64,000 nt of DNA, from NCBI RefSeq assembly GCF_016798225.1, contig NZ_JAEUYX010000007.1, forward strand, positions 1 through 64,000, in the 5' to 3' direction. The position numbers and the translations under genes were made by a program. Below are positions 37,250 to 49,152 of this stretch, piece by piece (position 1 is the stretch's first letter; each line of letters begins with the position of its first letter). The notes under the pieces were generated by a model that did no database searches, had not been told where the DNA came from, and saw only the letters and a list, made by a program, of their open reading frames with translations. This DNA is from Anaerococcus sp. mt242 (lineage in GTDB: Bacteria; Bacillota; Clostridia; Tissierellales; Peptoniphilaceae).

Positions 37250-37783
37250 ATGGATAAAATTTATCTAAAAGGACTTATTGAAGAGGTCTTATACATTTGG
37301 GGCGAACCAATTGGTATAGAAGATCTCTCAACAATAATAACTGATGCAGATAAAAATCAAATAAAGATAGCTATCGATGAGATGGTTGCAGAAAGAAAGC
37401 AAAATCAAAGTGGGCTTTTGATAAATAATTTTGATGAAAAATACCAGTTTGTGACAAGGGTTAAACATGATAAGTATTTCTCTGCCCTTGTTAAAAAAAG
37501 CGAAAAAAAATTAACATCCTCAGCCTTAGAAACTCTATCAATAATTGCATATAAGCAACCAATAACTCGAGCAGAAGTTGATAAGATCCGTGGTATAAAT
37601 TCTCAAACTACAATTGATAATCTTTTAGAACGTGGACTTATAAAAGAAAATGGACGCTTGGAGAAAATTGGCAAGCCGATTATTTATGTAACTACTACAT
37701 TATTTTTGCAATATTTTAATATATCTTCCCTTAAAGAATTACCTGAAATTAAAGAGTTAGAAGAGGATAGTTATGAGGATTAA
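37250..37783 (+). CDS. scpB: Segregation and condensation protein B
   Basis: This 177-residue winged-helix protein partners ScpA/SMC. IEEVLYIWGEPI (about 6), SALETLSIIAYKQPITRAEV (about 85) and INSQTTIDNLLERGLIKENG follow the ScpB pattern. It overlaps the pseudouridine synthase by 11 bases. Confidence 0.95.
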   Translation: MDKIYLKGLIEEVLYIWGEPIGIEDLSTIITDADKNQIKIAIDEMVAERKQNQSGLLINNFDEKYQFVTRVKHDKYFSALVKKSEKKLTSSALETLSIIAYKQPITRAEVDKIRGINSQTTIDNLLERGLIKENGRLEKIGKPIIYVTTTLFLQYFNISSLKELPEIKELEEDSYED

Positions 37784-38468
37784 TAAATTTATTGCCCAAT
37801 CAGGATATACATCTCGTAGAAAAGCAGATCAGTTAATTTTAGCTGGAAAAGTAAAAATAAATGGGAATGTTTTAAATGAAATGGGATATGATGTAAAGGA
37901 AGATGATATAGTAAGTATCAATGGTGAGATATTAAAACTAGAAGAATATTTTTATTATAAACTAAATAAGCCAGTTGGATATATAACAAGTAATTTTGAC
38001 CCTCATAATGACAAAGATTTAAATAATCTAATTGACATTGACGAAAGATTTTTCGCGGCTGGTAGGCTCGATAAGGATAGCCATGGGCTTTTGATAATTA
38101 CAAATGATGGAGATTTTACAAACTCTCTAATCCATCCTTCATCTGGGATTAGCAAAGAATATATAGTAAAAGTTGATAAATTGCTCAATCAAAATCAAAT
38201 CGAAAAATTTAAAAGTGGTCTTGATATCGGTAATGGTGAGATGACATCAGATGCTGCTATTCGCTATATAAAAAATAACACATATATAGTTGCTATCCGC
38301 CAAGGATACAACCGCCAAATTAGAAGGATGTTTGCTGTGTTTGGATCAACTGTAATTGACCTAAAACGCACAAGAATTGGTGCAATACATCTTGATAAAT
38401 TAGAAGAAGGCGAATACAGGAAATTTGATGACAAAGAAATGGAATTTGTTTCTTTATGGAAGGAATAG
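37773..38468 (+). CDS. Pseudouridine synthase (RsuA/RluB/RluF family)
   Basis: This 231-residue rRNA modification enzyme has an S4 RNA-binding domain (about 1-60) and a catalytic domain with GRLDKDSHGLLIITNDGDF (about 94), where the aspartate is catalytic. RQGYNRQIRRMFAVFG (about 173) resembles RluF/RluB enzymes. The exact uridine cannot be assigned. It is the last gene of the efp-scp run. Confidence 0.9.
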   Translation: MRINKFIAQSGYTSRRKADQLILAGKVKINGNVLNEMGYDVKEDDIVSINGEILKLEEYFYYKLNKPVGYITSNFDPHNDKDLNNLIDIDERFFAAGRLDKDSHGLLIITNDGDFTNSLIHPSSGISKEYIVKVDKLLNQNQIEKFKSGLDIGNGEMTSDAAIRYIKNNTYIVAIRQGYNRQIRRMFAVFGSTVIDLKRTRIGAIHLDKLEEGEYRKFDDKEMEFVSLWKE

Positions 38469-38488
38469 TTATCTATTTCTTTTTTTTA
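38460..38488 (+). terminator. Short terminator overlapping the pseudouridine synthase stop
   Basis: AAGGAATAG pairs with CTATTTCTT (one G-T wobble) around TTAT, and is followed by a T-run. The stem includes the stop codon. Confidence 0.6.
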
Positions 38489-38497
38489 TGGTAAAAT
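38489..38497 (+). promoter_or_regulatory. Extended -10 close to the start of the flavoprotein gene
   Basis: TGGTAAAAT (TG at 38489-38490, TAAAAT at 38492-38497) lies 11 bases before ATG 38509. A start 6-7 bases after the -10 would give a leader of about 5 bases. Confidence 0.45.
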
Positions 38498-38508
38498 TTT
38501 TATAGTAT

Positions 38509-39723
38509 ATGAAAAAAATAGGAATCATTGGAGCTGGAGCTAGTGGACTTTATGCTGCAATAAATTTAAAAAATCAAAATACAGATGTGACTATACTTGA
38601 AAAAAATGATAGGATTGGCAAAAAAATCCTCATGACTGGCAATGGTAGATGCAATATAACAAATGCAAAGTTTTATGATGAATTTTTAGAAAACATTGTG
38701 ACAAATCAAAAGTTTTTATATTCATCATTTAGCCAGCATGATAACTATGCTAGCATGGATTTTTTTCAGAGCAAAGGTCTAGAATTAGTTACCAAAGAAT
38801 ATGATAGAGTATTTCCAAAATCTCAAAAAAGTACTGATGTAATAAGATTTTTCAAAAGAGAAATTATAAAAAATAATATAAAACTTATTACAAATACTGA
38901 GGTTTTAAGTATTAAAAAATTCGAAAAATTCTTAGTTAAAACTGATAAAAAAAATTACGATTTTGATTATTTAATCATTGCAACAGGTGGATTGTCATAT
39001 CCAAATACTGGGGCAACTGGTGATGGATATAAATTTGCAAAAAACTTTGGACACAAAGTTACAAAAACAATTCCATCTTTAGTGCCTATTTTCTTTAAGG
39101 ATAAAGATTTAGAAAATATAAAAGCCCTATCCCTTGAAAATATAGAAATAAAAGCAGAAACAAATAAAGGAGATTTTTCGCAATTAGGACCAGTTTTATT
39201 GACAAAAAACTTTATATCAGGACCTAGTGTTTTAAGACTATCTTCTTTTATAGTGGGAACAGATGTAAGACAAATTTCACTAAATTTATCAGTTTTAGAT
39301 GAGAATGAACTTGATAAAACTCTAATAGAAATATTTGATAAAAATTCTAATAAGGATATATCAAATGTTTTAGACCCAATTTTACCAAATGCTTTAGTCC
39401 CAGTAGTAATAAAAAGAGCACACATAAATCCAGATAAAAAATCTAATCAAATTACAAAAGATGAGAGAAGTAGAATAGTAAAAAATATTAAAAATTTTAC
39501 CTTGGATTTTGATAAATTCGGCGGATTTAATACTGCGGTTATTACTAAAGGCGGAGTAGATGTCAGAGATATCGATCCTAAAACTATGGAATCAAAACTA
39601 GTTTTTGATTTATATTTTGTTGGAGAAGTCTTAGACATAGATGCTTTAACTGGAGGATTTAATTTACAAATCGCATTTACAAGCGCATTTGCTGCAGCAA
39701 GTGCTATAAAGGAGAGAATATGA
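38509..39723 (+). CDS. HI0933-family (YhiN/BaiN-like) FAD-binding oxidoreductase
   Basis: This 404-residue flavoprotein is annotated in many genomes as an aminoacetone oxidase family enzyme. GIIGAGASGLYAAINL (dinucleotide fold, from residue 4), KILMTGNGRCNITNA (about 44), YLIIATGGLSYPNTGATGDGY and the C-terminal FNLQIAFTSAFAAASA follow the family. No ribosome site is visible, although the FAD motif begins at residue 4 and forces this start. It overlaps cmk by 4 bases. Confidence 0.9.
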   Translation: MKKIGIIGAGASGLYAAINLKNQNTDVTILEKNDRIGKKILMTGNGRCNITNAKFYDEFLENIVTNQKFLYSSFSQHDNYASMDFFQSKGLELVTKEYDRVFPKSQKSTDVIRFFKREIIKNNIKLITNTEVLSIKKFEKFLVKTDKKNYDFDYLIIATGGLSYPNTGATGDGYKFAKNFGHKVTKTIPSLVPIFFKDKDLENIKALSLENIEIKAETNKGDFSQLGPVLLTKNFISGPSVLRLSSFIVGTDVRQISLNLSVLDENELDKTLIEIFDKNSNKDISNVLDPILPNALVPVVIKRAHINPDKKSNQITKDERSRIVKNIKNFTLDFDKFGGFNTAVITKGGVDVRDIDPKTMESKLVFDLYFVGEVLDIDALTGGFNLQIAFTSAFAAASAIKERI

Positions 39724-40373
39724 CTTATATAATTGCCATAGATGGGCCAAGTGGTTCTGGAAAATCAACTATTTCAAATAAACTGGCAAAAATTTTAAAT
39801 ATAGAATACCTAAATACTGGTGCTATGTATAGGGCAGCAACTCTTTATTTTCTAGAACATTCTTTAAATGAAGACTCAAGTACTGAGGAAATATCAAAGG
39901 CCTTAAATAATATAAAAATAGATTTTAAGGATAATGAAATATTTTTAAATGATATAAATGTAGAAAATGAAATTAGGACAGATATTGTGACTAAAAATGT
40001 GTCATGGGTTTCTGCAATTGCTCTTGTACGAGAGAGACTAGTTGATATGCAAAGAGAAATTGCAAAAGAAAAATCATTTGTACTTGATGGTAGAGACATC
40101 GGTACTGTTGTATTTCCAAATGCTAAGTATAAATTTTATTTAACTGCAAATGCTAGGCAGAGGGCCATAAGAAGATTTGAGCAAAAAGAATCAAAACTAA
40201 CAGTTGAAGAAATTGAACAAGCGATAATTTCCCGTGACCAATACGACTCCACACGTGAAATATCACCTTTAAAAAAAGCTGAGGATGCAATTGAGATTGA
40301 TAACTCAAATTTAAATATAGATCAGACGATTGATCTAATACTAAAGAATATGGAAAAATCAGATGTTTTATAG
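39720..40373 (+). CDS. cmk: Cytidylate kinase
   Basis: This 217-residue NMP kinase phosphorylates CMP and dCMP. The P-loop DGPSGSGKST is at residues 8-17. NTGAMYRAATL (about 32), DGRDIGTVVFPNA (about 123) and RDQYDSTREISPLKKA (about 172) are typical. It overlaps plsC by 11 bases; cmk-plsC-ispH is a common Clostridia order. Confidence 0.96.
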   Translation: MTYIIAIDGPSGSGKSTISNKLAKILNIEYLNTGAMYRAATLYFLEHSLNEDSSTEEISKALNNIKIDFKDNEIFLNDINVENEIRTDIVTKNVSWVSAIALVRERLVDMQREIAKEKSFVLDGRDIGTVVFPNAKYKFYLTANARQRAIRRFEQKESKLTVEEIEQAIISRDQYDSTREISPLKKAEDAIEIDNSNLNIDQTIDLILKNMEKSDVL

Positions 40374-40938
40374 AATTATAAGAATAATAGCTAAAATTTT
40401 TATATGGCCACTTTATAGAGTCCATGTAGTAGGATATGAAAATATACCAGCAGATAATTATATCTTATGTGCCAATCACAAATCTGGATTTGATCCGATA
40501 TTTCTAGTAATAGCCTTTCCGCCTCAAATAAAATTTATGGCTAAAAAAGAATTGTTTGAAAACAAGTTTTTTGCCTGGTTATTAAAAGGACTTGGAGTTT
40601 TTCCTGTAGACCGTAAGGGTCGTGACTTAGCTAGCTTAAAAAACTCAATAAGCTTACTTAAAGAAGGAAAAACACTTGGAATCTTTCCAGAGGGAACGAG
40701 AACAAAAAATATATCTCGTGAGAATATGAAAGATGGTGTGGCCTATATTGCCTTAAAAGCGAAAAAGGATATATTGCCTGTTGAAATTGTTTCAACTTAT
40801 AAACCTTTTAGAAAAACATATATTTATATAAATCAACCAATTAATGTAGATAAATATTTATCTATGAAATCAAAAGAGGCTATGGTAAAAATGACTGATG
40901 AGGTATTTTTAAATATCTATCAAACACAGCTAAGATAA
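40363..40938 (+). CDS. plsC: 1-acyl-sn-glycerol-3-phosphate acyltransferase
   Basis: This 191-residue membrane-associated enzyme adds the second acyl chain to make phosphatidic acid. The HX4D motif is NHKSGFDP (about 39) and the acceptor site is FPEGTRT (about 108). One hydrophobic N-terminal segment anchors it. It lies between cmk and ispH-rpsA. Confidence 0.93.
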   Translation: MFYRIIRIIAKIFIWPLYRVHVVGYENIPADNYILCANHKSGFDPIFLVIAFPPQIKFMAKKELFENKFFAWLLKGLGVFPVDRKGRDLASLKNSISLLKEGKTLGIFPEGTRTKNISRENMKDGVAYIALKAKKDILPVEIVSTYKPFRKTYIYINQPINVDKYLSMKSKEAMVKMTDEVFLNIYQTQLR

Positions 40939-40953
40939 AAGAAAGAGAAAAAA

Positions 40954-43236
40954 ATGGAAATAATTATAGCAGAAAATTCTGGATTTTGTTTTGGGGTAAA
41001 AAGATCTGTTGATCTAGCTCATGAAGCCCTAGATAGCAAAAGAGATAAATATACAGTTGGACCGCTAATTCATAACCCACAATTAGTAGAAAAGTTAGAA
41101 AGTCAAGGATTAAAAGTTTTAACTAAAGAGCAAGCTCTTAAAATAAAGGATTCATTAATTGTAATTCGTGCCCATGGAGAAAGTGCTGAGTTTAAACAAG
41201 CACTCTTAGATAATGGAAATGAAATACTTGATGCGACTTGTCCGGTCCTAGGAAATATATATATAAAAATAACAGAAAAAGAGAAAGAAGGATACCAAGT
41301 TATTATTGTAGGGGACCCTGATCACCCTGAGATAATTGCTATGGACTCTTATTTAAAAAATGGTATAATAGTAGATGATGAGACTGAAGCAAAAAATATT
41401 AAAAGTGAAAAACCACTCTATGTTGTAAGTCAAACTACAAATAGAGCTGATTTTTACTATGATATTGCAAATACGCTCAAAGAAAATAATGGTAGTGTTG
41501 TGATAGAAAACACAATATGCAACGCAACTAAGCTTAGACAACAATCAGCAGCAGAGTTGTCAAAGGAAGTTGATTGCATGATTGTAGTTGGTGGTTTTAA
41601 TAGTTCTAATACTAACAAGCTATATCAAGTAGTGAGTTTGTATAACAAAAATGTTTTTAGGATTGAGACTGTTAAAGATCTACCTTTGCAAAAGCTCTCG
41701 GAATTTAAAAAAATTGGAATAATCGCAGGTGCATCCACACCTGATGAGATTATTGAGGAGGTAGTTAGTAAAATGGACGAATTTACAAAAGAAGATTTTA
41801 TGAATAGTCTTGAGGATAGTTTAAAAAAGGTATATCCAAAAGATGTTATCACAGGAACAGTTATCGATGTAAAAGATGATGAAGTTTTTGTTGATATCCA
41901 ATACCGTGCAGATGGTATCATTAAACTTGACGAAATGACAGAAGAAGAACAAGAAAATCCTAAAGATCATTTTGAAGTAGGAACAGACATTGATGTTTAT
42001 GTTATTAAACTAGATGATGGTGAAGGAAACGTAGCTCTATCAACAAGAAGAGTTCAAGGAATGAAAGTTTGGAAAGAACTTGCTGAAAAATTCGAAAACG
42101 AAGAATTAGTAACAGGTACAGTTTCAGGCTTTAACAAAGGTGGACTTACAGTTGATGTTGAAGGAGTAAGTGGTTTTGTACCAGCTAGCCAAGTTGCAAC
42201 ATACTTTGTTAAAAACTTCAAAAAATTTGTTGGTGAAACATGGGATTTAAAAATTGTTTCAATCGATGAAAGAAAAAATAGATTAGTTTTATCTCGTAAA
42301 GATGTTCTTGAAGAAGAACTTGACGAAAGATGGGATGAACTTGAAGAAGGTCAAGTACTTGAAGGTGAAGTTGCAAGACTTACAGACTTTGGTGCTTTCG
42401 TAGAAGTAAATGGACTTGATGGTTTACTTCACGTTTCAGACATTGCATGGACTAGAGTAGAAGTTCCATCAGATGTACTTAACGTTGGAGATACTATCGA
42501 AGTTAAAATATTAAAATTAAACAAAGAAAAAAATAGAATTTCTCTAGGTCGTAAACAACTACTAGATAAACCGTTCGATTCATTTGTAAATGAACACGAA
42601 GTAGGTGATGTAGTAACAGGTAAAGTTGTAAACTTACTTGACTTTGGTGCTTTCGTAGAAGTAGCTGATGGCGTAGAAGGACTAGTACACGTTTCAGAAA
42701 TTTCTTGGGACCATGTAGAAAAACCATCTGATGAATTAAATGTAGGAGATGAAATCCAAGTTAAAATTATTTCATTAGATAATGAAGAAGAAAAAATTGG
42801 TCTATCAATCAAACAACTTGAAGAAGCTCCAGAAAGACCAGAAAGAAAACCTAGACGTGAGAAAAGAGAAAATACTAATAACAACAGACCAAGAAGAAAA
42901 GCTGAAAGATCTAACTCAAATAACTTTAGCTCAGATGCTGATCTAAACAACAACCTTGGTAACTTATTAGAACAAGCTCTATTTGCACAAGGTTCATCTG
43001 ATTTAATCTCTGAAGACTCAGAAGTTGACAATGTAATTGATGATTTCGATTCTGTTGAAGCTCCAGAAGAAAATCTTGATCAAGAAGTTAACGAAGAATT
43101 AGCTACAGAAGCTGAAAAGCTAGACGATGAAGTAGTTGATGAAGACATCGTAACACTTGAAGATGAAGAAAATCTTGATCAACCAGCCGATGAAATCGAT
43201 GATGTTGATGAAAATGAAGAAGAAATAGAATATTAA
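40954..43236 (+). CDS. ispH-rpsA: Fusion of 4-hydroxy-3-methylbut-2-enyl diphosphate reductase (IspH) and ribosomal protein S1
   Basis: This 760-residue protein has IspH at residues 1-280, with Fe-S cluster cysteines in SGFCFGVKRSV (about 12), ATCPVLGN (about 95) and NTICNATKLRQQ (about 190). Four S1 RNA-binding repeats follow (about 300-370, 385-455, 470-540 and 555-625), for example TDFGAFVEV and LDFGAFVEV. The final 130 residues are a basic then strongly acidic tail with a repeated EENLDQ. IspH makes the last step of the MEP isoprenoid pathway; S1 helps mRNA binding. This fusion is known in Clostridia and relatives. The S1 half has highly-expressed-type codon use. Confidence 0.95.
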   Translation: MEIIIAENSGFCFGVKRSVDLAHEALDSKRDKYTVGPLIHNPQLVEKLESQGLKVLTKEQALKIKDSLIVIRAHGESAEFKQALLDNGNEILDATCPVLGNIYIKITEKEKEGYQVIIVGDPDHPEIIAMDSYLKNGIIVDDETEAKNIKSEKPLYVVSQTTNRADFYYDIANTLKENNGSVVIENTICNATKLRQQSAAELSKEVDCMIVVGGFNSSNTNKLYQVVSLYNKNVFRIETVKDLPLQKLSEFKKIGIIAGASTPDEIIEEVVSKMDEFTKEDFMNSLEDSLKKVYPKDVITGTVIDVKDDEVFVDIQYRADGIIKLDEMTEEEQENPKDHFEVGTDIDVYVIKLDDGEGNVALSTRRVQGMKVWKELAEKFENEELVTGTVSGFNKGGLTVDVEGVSGFVPASQVATYFVKNFKKFVGETWDLKIVSIDERKNRLVLSRKDVLEEELDERWDELEEGQVLEGEVARLTDFGAFVEVNGLDGLLHVSDIAWTRVEVPSDVLNVGDTIEVKILKLNKEKNRISLGRKQLLDKPFDSFVNEHEVGDVVTGKVVNLLDFGAFVEVADGVEGLVHVSEISWDHVEKPSDELNVGDEIQVKIISLDNEEEKIGLSIKQLEEAPERPERKPRREKRENTNNNRPRRKAERSNSNNFSSDADLNNNLGNLLEQALFAQGSSDLISEDSEVDNVIDDFDSVEAPEENLDQEVNEELATEAEKLDDEVVDEDIVTLEDEENLDQPADEIDDVDENEEEIEY

Positions 43237-43258
43237 TCTATAAATAAAATTAAAAATT

Positions 43259-43290
43259 AAAGAAGATGATTTCGATCATCTTCTTTTTTT
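43259..43290 (+). terminator. Terminator after ispH-rpsA with a TTCG loop
   Basis: AAGAAGATGAT and ATCATCTTCTT pair perfectly (11 bp) around a TTCG tetraloop, followed by a T-run. Confidence 0.9.
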
Positions 43291-43303
43291 AAGTGAGGAT
43301 ATA

Positions 43304-44659
43304 ATGCAAAGTTTACAAAAAGAAAAATACAAAGAATATTTTAAGAATAAAACTTACAATATAACCACATTTGGTTGCCAGATGAATGAACATGATTCTG
43401 AGCGTATCTCATATATTCTTGAAGATTTAGGATACACATATACAGATAATAGGGAAGAAGCTGACTTTATTTTATTTAATACTTGCTTAGTTCGTGAAAA
43501 TGCTGAGTTAAAACTGTATGGTCAAGTCTCATCCCTAAAAAGATTAAAAAAAGAACACCCAGAAAAAATCATTTCAGTATCTGGATGTATGATGCAAACC
43601 ACAGAAGCTCGACAAGTAATAATAGATAAGCATCCAGAGGTAGATATTATTTTTGGTACAAAAAATATTAATTCACTTTCTGATTTGATATTTAGATATC
43701 TTGAAACAGGTGAAAGAGTTATAGATATTTCTACAGATGCAGTAAAAGATGATTTCGAAAAATATAATTCCACCAATGATTTCCAAGCCTATGTAAATAT
43801 TATGCGCGGATGCGATAATTATTGTACTTATTGTATAGTTCCAGAATCACGTGGACGAGAAGAATCTAGACGTCCGTATTCAATTATTGAAGAAATAGAG
43901 TATTTAGTCTCTCAAGGCTTTAAAGAATTTACTCTGCTTGGACAAAATGTAAACTCATATGGAAACAACACAGACTATGACTTTACTTTTCCAGAGTTAC
44001 TAGCAAGAGTTGCTAAAATTCCAGGTGTAAAAAGACTTAGATTTACATCAAGCCATCCAAAAGATTTATCAGATGAGCTAATTGAAGTAATGCGAAATAA
44101 TGACAACATTTGTAACTACTTCCACTTACCAATGCAATCAGGATCAGATGAAGTATTAAAGAAAATGAACCGTCATTATACAATAGAAAAATACTTAGAA
44201 AGAGCAAACAAATTAAAAGAAGAGATTCCAGGCATTGCCCTTTCTACAGATATAATTGTAGGTTTTCCTACAGAAACAGAAGAAGATTTTCAAAAAACAG
44301 TTGAAGCATGCAAAAAAGTTGGTTTTGACTCAGCTTATACTTTTAAATACTCACCAAGACCAAAAACAGTTGCAGCAAAATACCCAACAATAGATGATGA
44401 AATAGTTCAAGACAGATTCCAAAGACTTTTAGATGAACTATATCCAATGTTTAACGAAAAGAATGCAGAGTATGTTGGAAAAACTGTAGAAGTTTTATTA
44501 GAATCAGAATCAAAAAATAATCCTGAAATTTTAACAGGTAGGACTGATACATTCAAATTAGTTCACGTAAAAGCACCGAAAGAATTAATAGGTGAATTTG
44601 TAAATGTAAAAATCACAGATCATACATCGTTTACTATATCAGGGGACTTGGTAAATTAA
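43304..44659 (+). CDS. miaB: tRNA-2-methylthio-N6-dimethylallyladenosine synthase MiaB
   Basis: This 451-residue radical SAM methylthiotransferase converts i6A37 to ms2i6A37 in tRNA. The N-terminal domain has the auxiliary-cluster cysteines in TFGCQMNEHDSERI, NTCLVRENAE and SGCMMQ. The radical SAM motif is CDNYCTYCIVPESRGREESR (from about 169). A C-terminal TRAM domain (about 380-450) ends the protein. GTGAGGAT serves as the ribosome site. It is flanked by terminators on both sides. Confidence 0.95.
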   Translation: MQSLQKEKYKEYFKNKTYNITTFGCQMNEHDSERISYILEDLGYTYTDNREEADFILFNTCLVRENAELKLYGQVSSLKRLKKEHPEKIISVSGCMMQTTEARQVIIDKHPEVDIIFGTKNINSLSDLIFRYLETGERVIDISTDAVKDDFEKYNSTNDFQAYVNIMRGCDNYCTYCIVPESRGREESRRPYSIIEEIEYLVSQGFKEFTLLGQNVNSYGNNTDYDFTFPELLARVAKIPGVKRLRFTSSHPKDLSDELIEVMRNNDNICNYFHLPMQSGSDEVLKKMNRHYTIEKYLERANKLKEEIPGIALSTDIIVGFPTETEEDFQKTVEACKKVGFDSAYTFKYSPRPKTVAAKYPTIDDEIVQDRFQRLLDELYPMFNEKNAEYVGKTVEVLLESESKNNPEILTGRTDTFKLVHVKAPKELIGEFVNVKITDHTSFTISGDLVN

Positions 44660-44675
44660 TTATCAAATCATTTAT

Positions 44676-44704
44676 GGATAATACAAACTATTTATTATCC
44701 TTTT
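44676..44704 (+). terminator. Probable terminator after miaB
   Basis: GGATAATA and TATTATCC form an 8-bp stem with a 9-base loop and a short TTTT tail. The tail is weak. Confidence 0.5.
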
Positions 44705-44757
44705 AAAGAAAAGTTATAAGTGATATTATTTTTCTGTAGGGAGAAAAGAGGCGATAA

Positions 44758-45738
44758 ATGAGAGATGTATTAGTAAAAGCCAAGGCAAAAATGGGAAGAC
44801 TCCCAGATAACGAATTATATTTAGCCTTAGCAAATGAAAGCAATATAGACAAAAAAATTGATATTCTTTCAAAAGCTTATCCTGAAATTGATAACAGGAA
44901 AAATAAAAGAGCCCTAGAAGCTGATAATTTCAACTATATGTTTAGTGAACTAAAAAGCATTGATTACTTTTTACGCGGACTTGAAAGTGAATTTTTCAAC
45001 TTATACTTCTCAAAATATGAAATATTATTTTTGCAAGAAGTTATAGAATCACTAGTAAATAAAAACTACAAAAGAAACTATGTAAGCTTTACAGCTAGTC
45101 CTTTATCAAAAGAATTTATTTTGACAGAGGACATGGATCTAGAATCTTTTGTAAATATGAATAAATCTAGCAAGTATTATAGAATTTTGCTTCCATTTTT
45201 AAATGAAAATATGGAGGCAGAGTCTATAATATTTTTATCTTCAAATGCTTTAATCAAATTTTATTATCGTAATTTATTAAAACTTGCTAAAAAATTTAAT
45301 AGCAAAGAACGCAAGCAAATAGAAAAATTCCTAGGTGAAGAAATTAATTTGCTTAATTTTGAGATGCTTTATAGACTAAAATCATATTACAATAGAAATG
45401 ACGGCGATGTTTTCAACTACCTTATTGCAGGAGGAAATACATATAATGGACAAAGGCTAAAGGAATTAGCAGAAATGTCAAAGATAGATTTTCTCGAAAA
45501 AATGAGTGATAGTAAGTACAAACATATTTTCGATGATTACACCCATACTCATAAAGAAATCAGAAAAAGGGAATTAAAACTCTATTATGGTGAAATAACT
45601 AAACAAGAGTGCGATATCCTATACGTGATTTCTGCAATGAATATAATGTTTATCAGCGAAGAAAATATCGAAGCCCTTTTAGAAGTTGATGACAGTTTCA
45701 CAGTAGAAGAAGCAATGGAATATCTAATAGTGAGGTAA
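44758..45738 (+). CDS. atpC: V-type ATPase subunit C/d
   Basis: This 326-residue helical protein resembles the NtpC/AtpC socket that joins the central stalk to the membrane ring. It is rich in Leu, Tyr and Lys, with the repeats FNYMFSELKSIDYFLRGLE and GGNTYNGQRLKELAEMS typical of the V-ATPase C/AC39 family. It is the first gene of the ATPase operon, with GAGGCG before ATG. The exact first gene varies between operons. Confidence 0.8.
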   Translation: MRDVLVKAKAKMGRLPDNELYLALANESNIDKKIDILSKAYPEIDNRKNKRALEADNFNYMFSELKSIDYFLRGLESEFFNLYFSKYEILFLQEVIESLVNKNYKRNYVSFTASPLSKEFILTEDMDLESFVNMNKSSKYYRILLPFLNENMEAESIIFLSSNALIKFYYRNLLKLAKKFNSKERKQIEKFLGEEINLLNFEMLYRLKSYYNRNDGDVFNYLIAGGNTYNGQRLKELAEMSKIDFLEKMSDSKYKHIFDDYTHTHKEIRKRELKLYYGEITKQECDILYVISAMNIMFISEENIEALLEVDDSFTVEEAMEYLIVR

Positions 45739-45740
45739 TA

Positions 45741-46619
45741 ATGGCAGTAGAAAAAATGTACCTGGTAAATATGATATCCGATAAAAAAAACCTGGACAGT
45801 TTTTTGGAAGATGTGATCAAAATTGGTGATATCGAGCCACTTGATTCATTTAATCAAATTACAAACAGGAATTTTAACATAACAGCTAGTGCTGAAAATG
45901 TTGACATTACTGAAGATATCAATAACTTATCAGGATTTGACAGAAATGATGATGGGTTTATTAACAAGCTTGAAGAGATGAAAAATTCTCTAGGCATTGA
46001 TAGTAACTCAGAAAATGGACAATTACTTGACCATGAAAGAGTCGATGAACTTTATGATAAACTTAAAGTTTTATTAGACAAAAAAACAGAACTAGAAGAA
46101 AAATCAAAACAGCTTGAAGTCTATAAAAAGAATGTAGACTTACTTAAACAATACGATATCGATATCGATAAAATTCAAAATTTAAAATATTTTGATTATA
46201 GATATGGAGTAGTTACTGAAGATGGTCGTTTTATCCTAAAAAATAACTACGAAAATATCCCATCTTTAATTATCCATTTGGATGAGAATGTAGATCGTGC
46301 AAGCTTAAATGCATTAGATGAAATTTATGCAATTGATGAAGCAACTTATAACTTAAATGAAAAAACAAATCAAGTTTTAGAAAATGAAAGAGAAAATGCT
46401 CGCAATGTTTCTCTAAAACTTGATCAAGAATATAGTTTAAAAACAAAAAATGAATCAAATCAAATTTATAATGATATTATGCAAGGCGCTTCAGATAGAG
46501 AAAATAAAATCAATGCAGACTATCAGTCAAGAATTAACAACATGAATGATACTTATAGTAAACATAAGGATGAAGTTGTTGATAAGATAGTAGACTTCTT
46601 AGTTAATTCTGAAAGTTAG
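45741..46619 (+). CDS. N-terminal part of V-ATPase subunit I/a fused to a stalk-like coiled coil
   Basis: This 292-residue protein begins like subunit I (MAVEKMYLVNMIS, then LDSFLEDVIKIGDIEPL). It continues through a coiled coil (about 105-145) and LLKQYDIDIDKIQNLKYFDYRYG (about 133) with the typical beta-rich lobe. Instead of entering the membrane domain it changes near residue 200 to a long charged coiled coil (about 205-285), similar to peripheral stalk G/H-type subunits. No separate G/H gene is seen in this operon. It has no membrane segment. It is followed 11 bases later by the membrane-bearing part. Confidence 0.65.
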   Translation: MAVEKMYLVNMISDKKNLDSFLEDVIKIGDIEPLDSFNQITNRNFNITASAENVDITEDINNLSGFDRNDDGFINKLEEMKNSLGIDSNSENGQLLDHERVDELYDKLKVLLDKKTELEEKSKQLEVYKKNVDLLKQYDIDIDKIQNLKYFDYRYGVVTEDGRFILKNNYENIPSLIIHLDENVDRASLNALDEIYAIDEATYNLNEKTNQVLENERENARNVSLKLDQEYSLKTKNESNQIYNDIMQGASDRENKINADYQSRINNMNDTYSKHKDEVVDKIVDFLVNSES

Positions 46620-46630
46620 ATAAGAGGTAT

Positions 46631-49151
<2,521 letters not shown>

Positions 49152-49152
49152 A

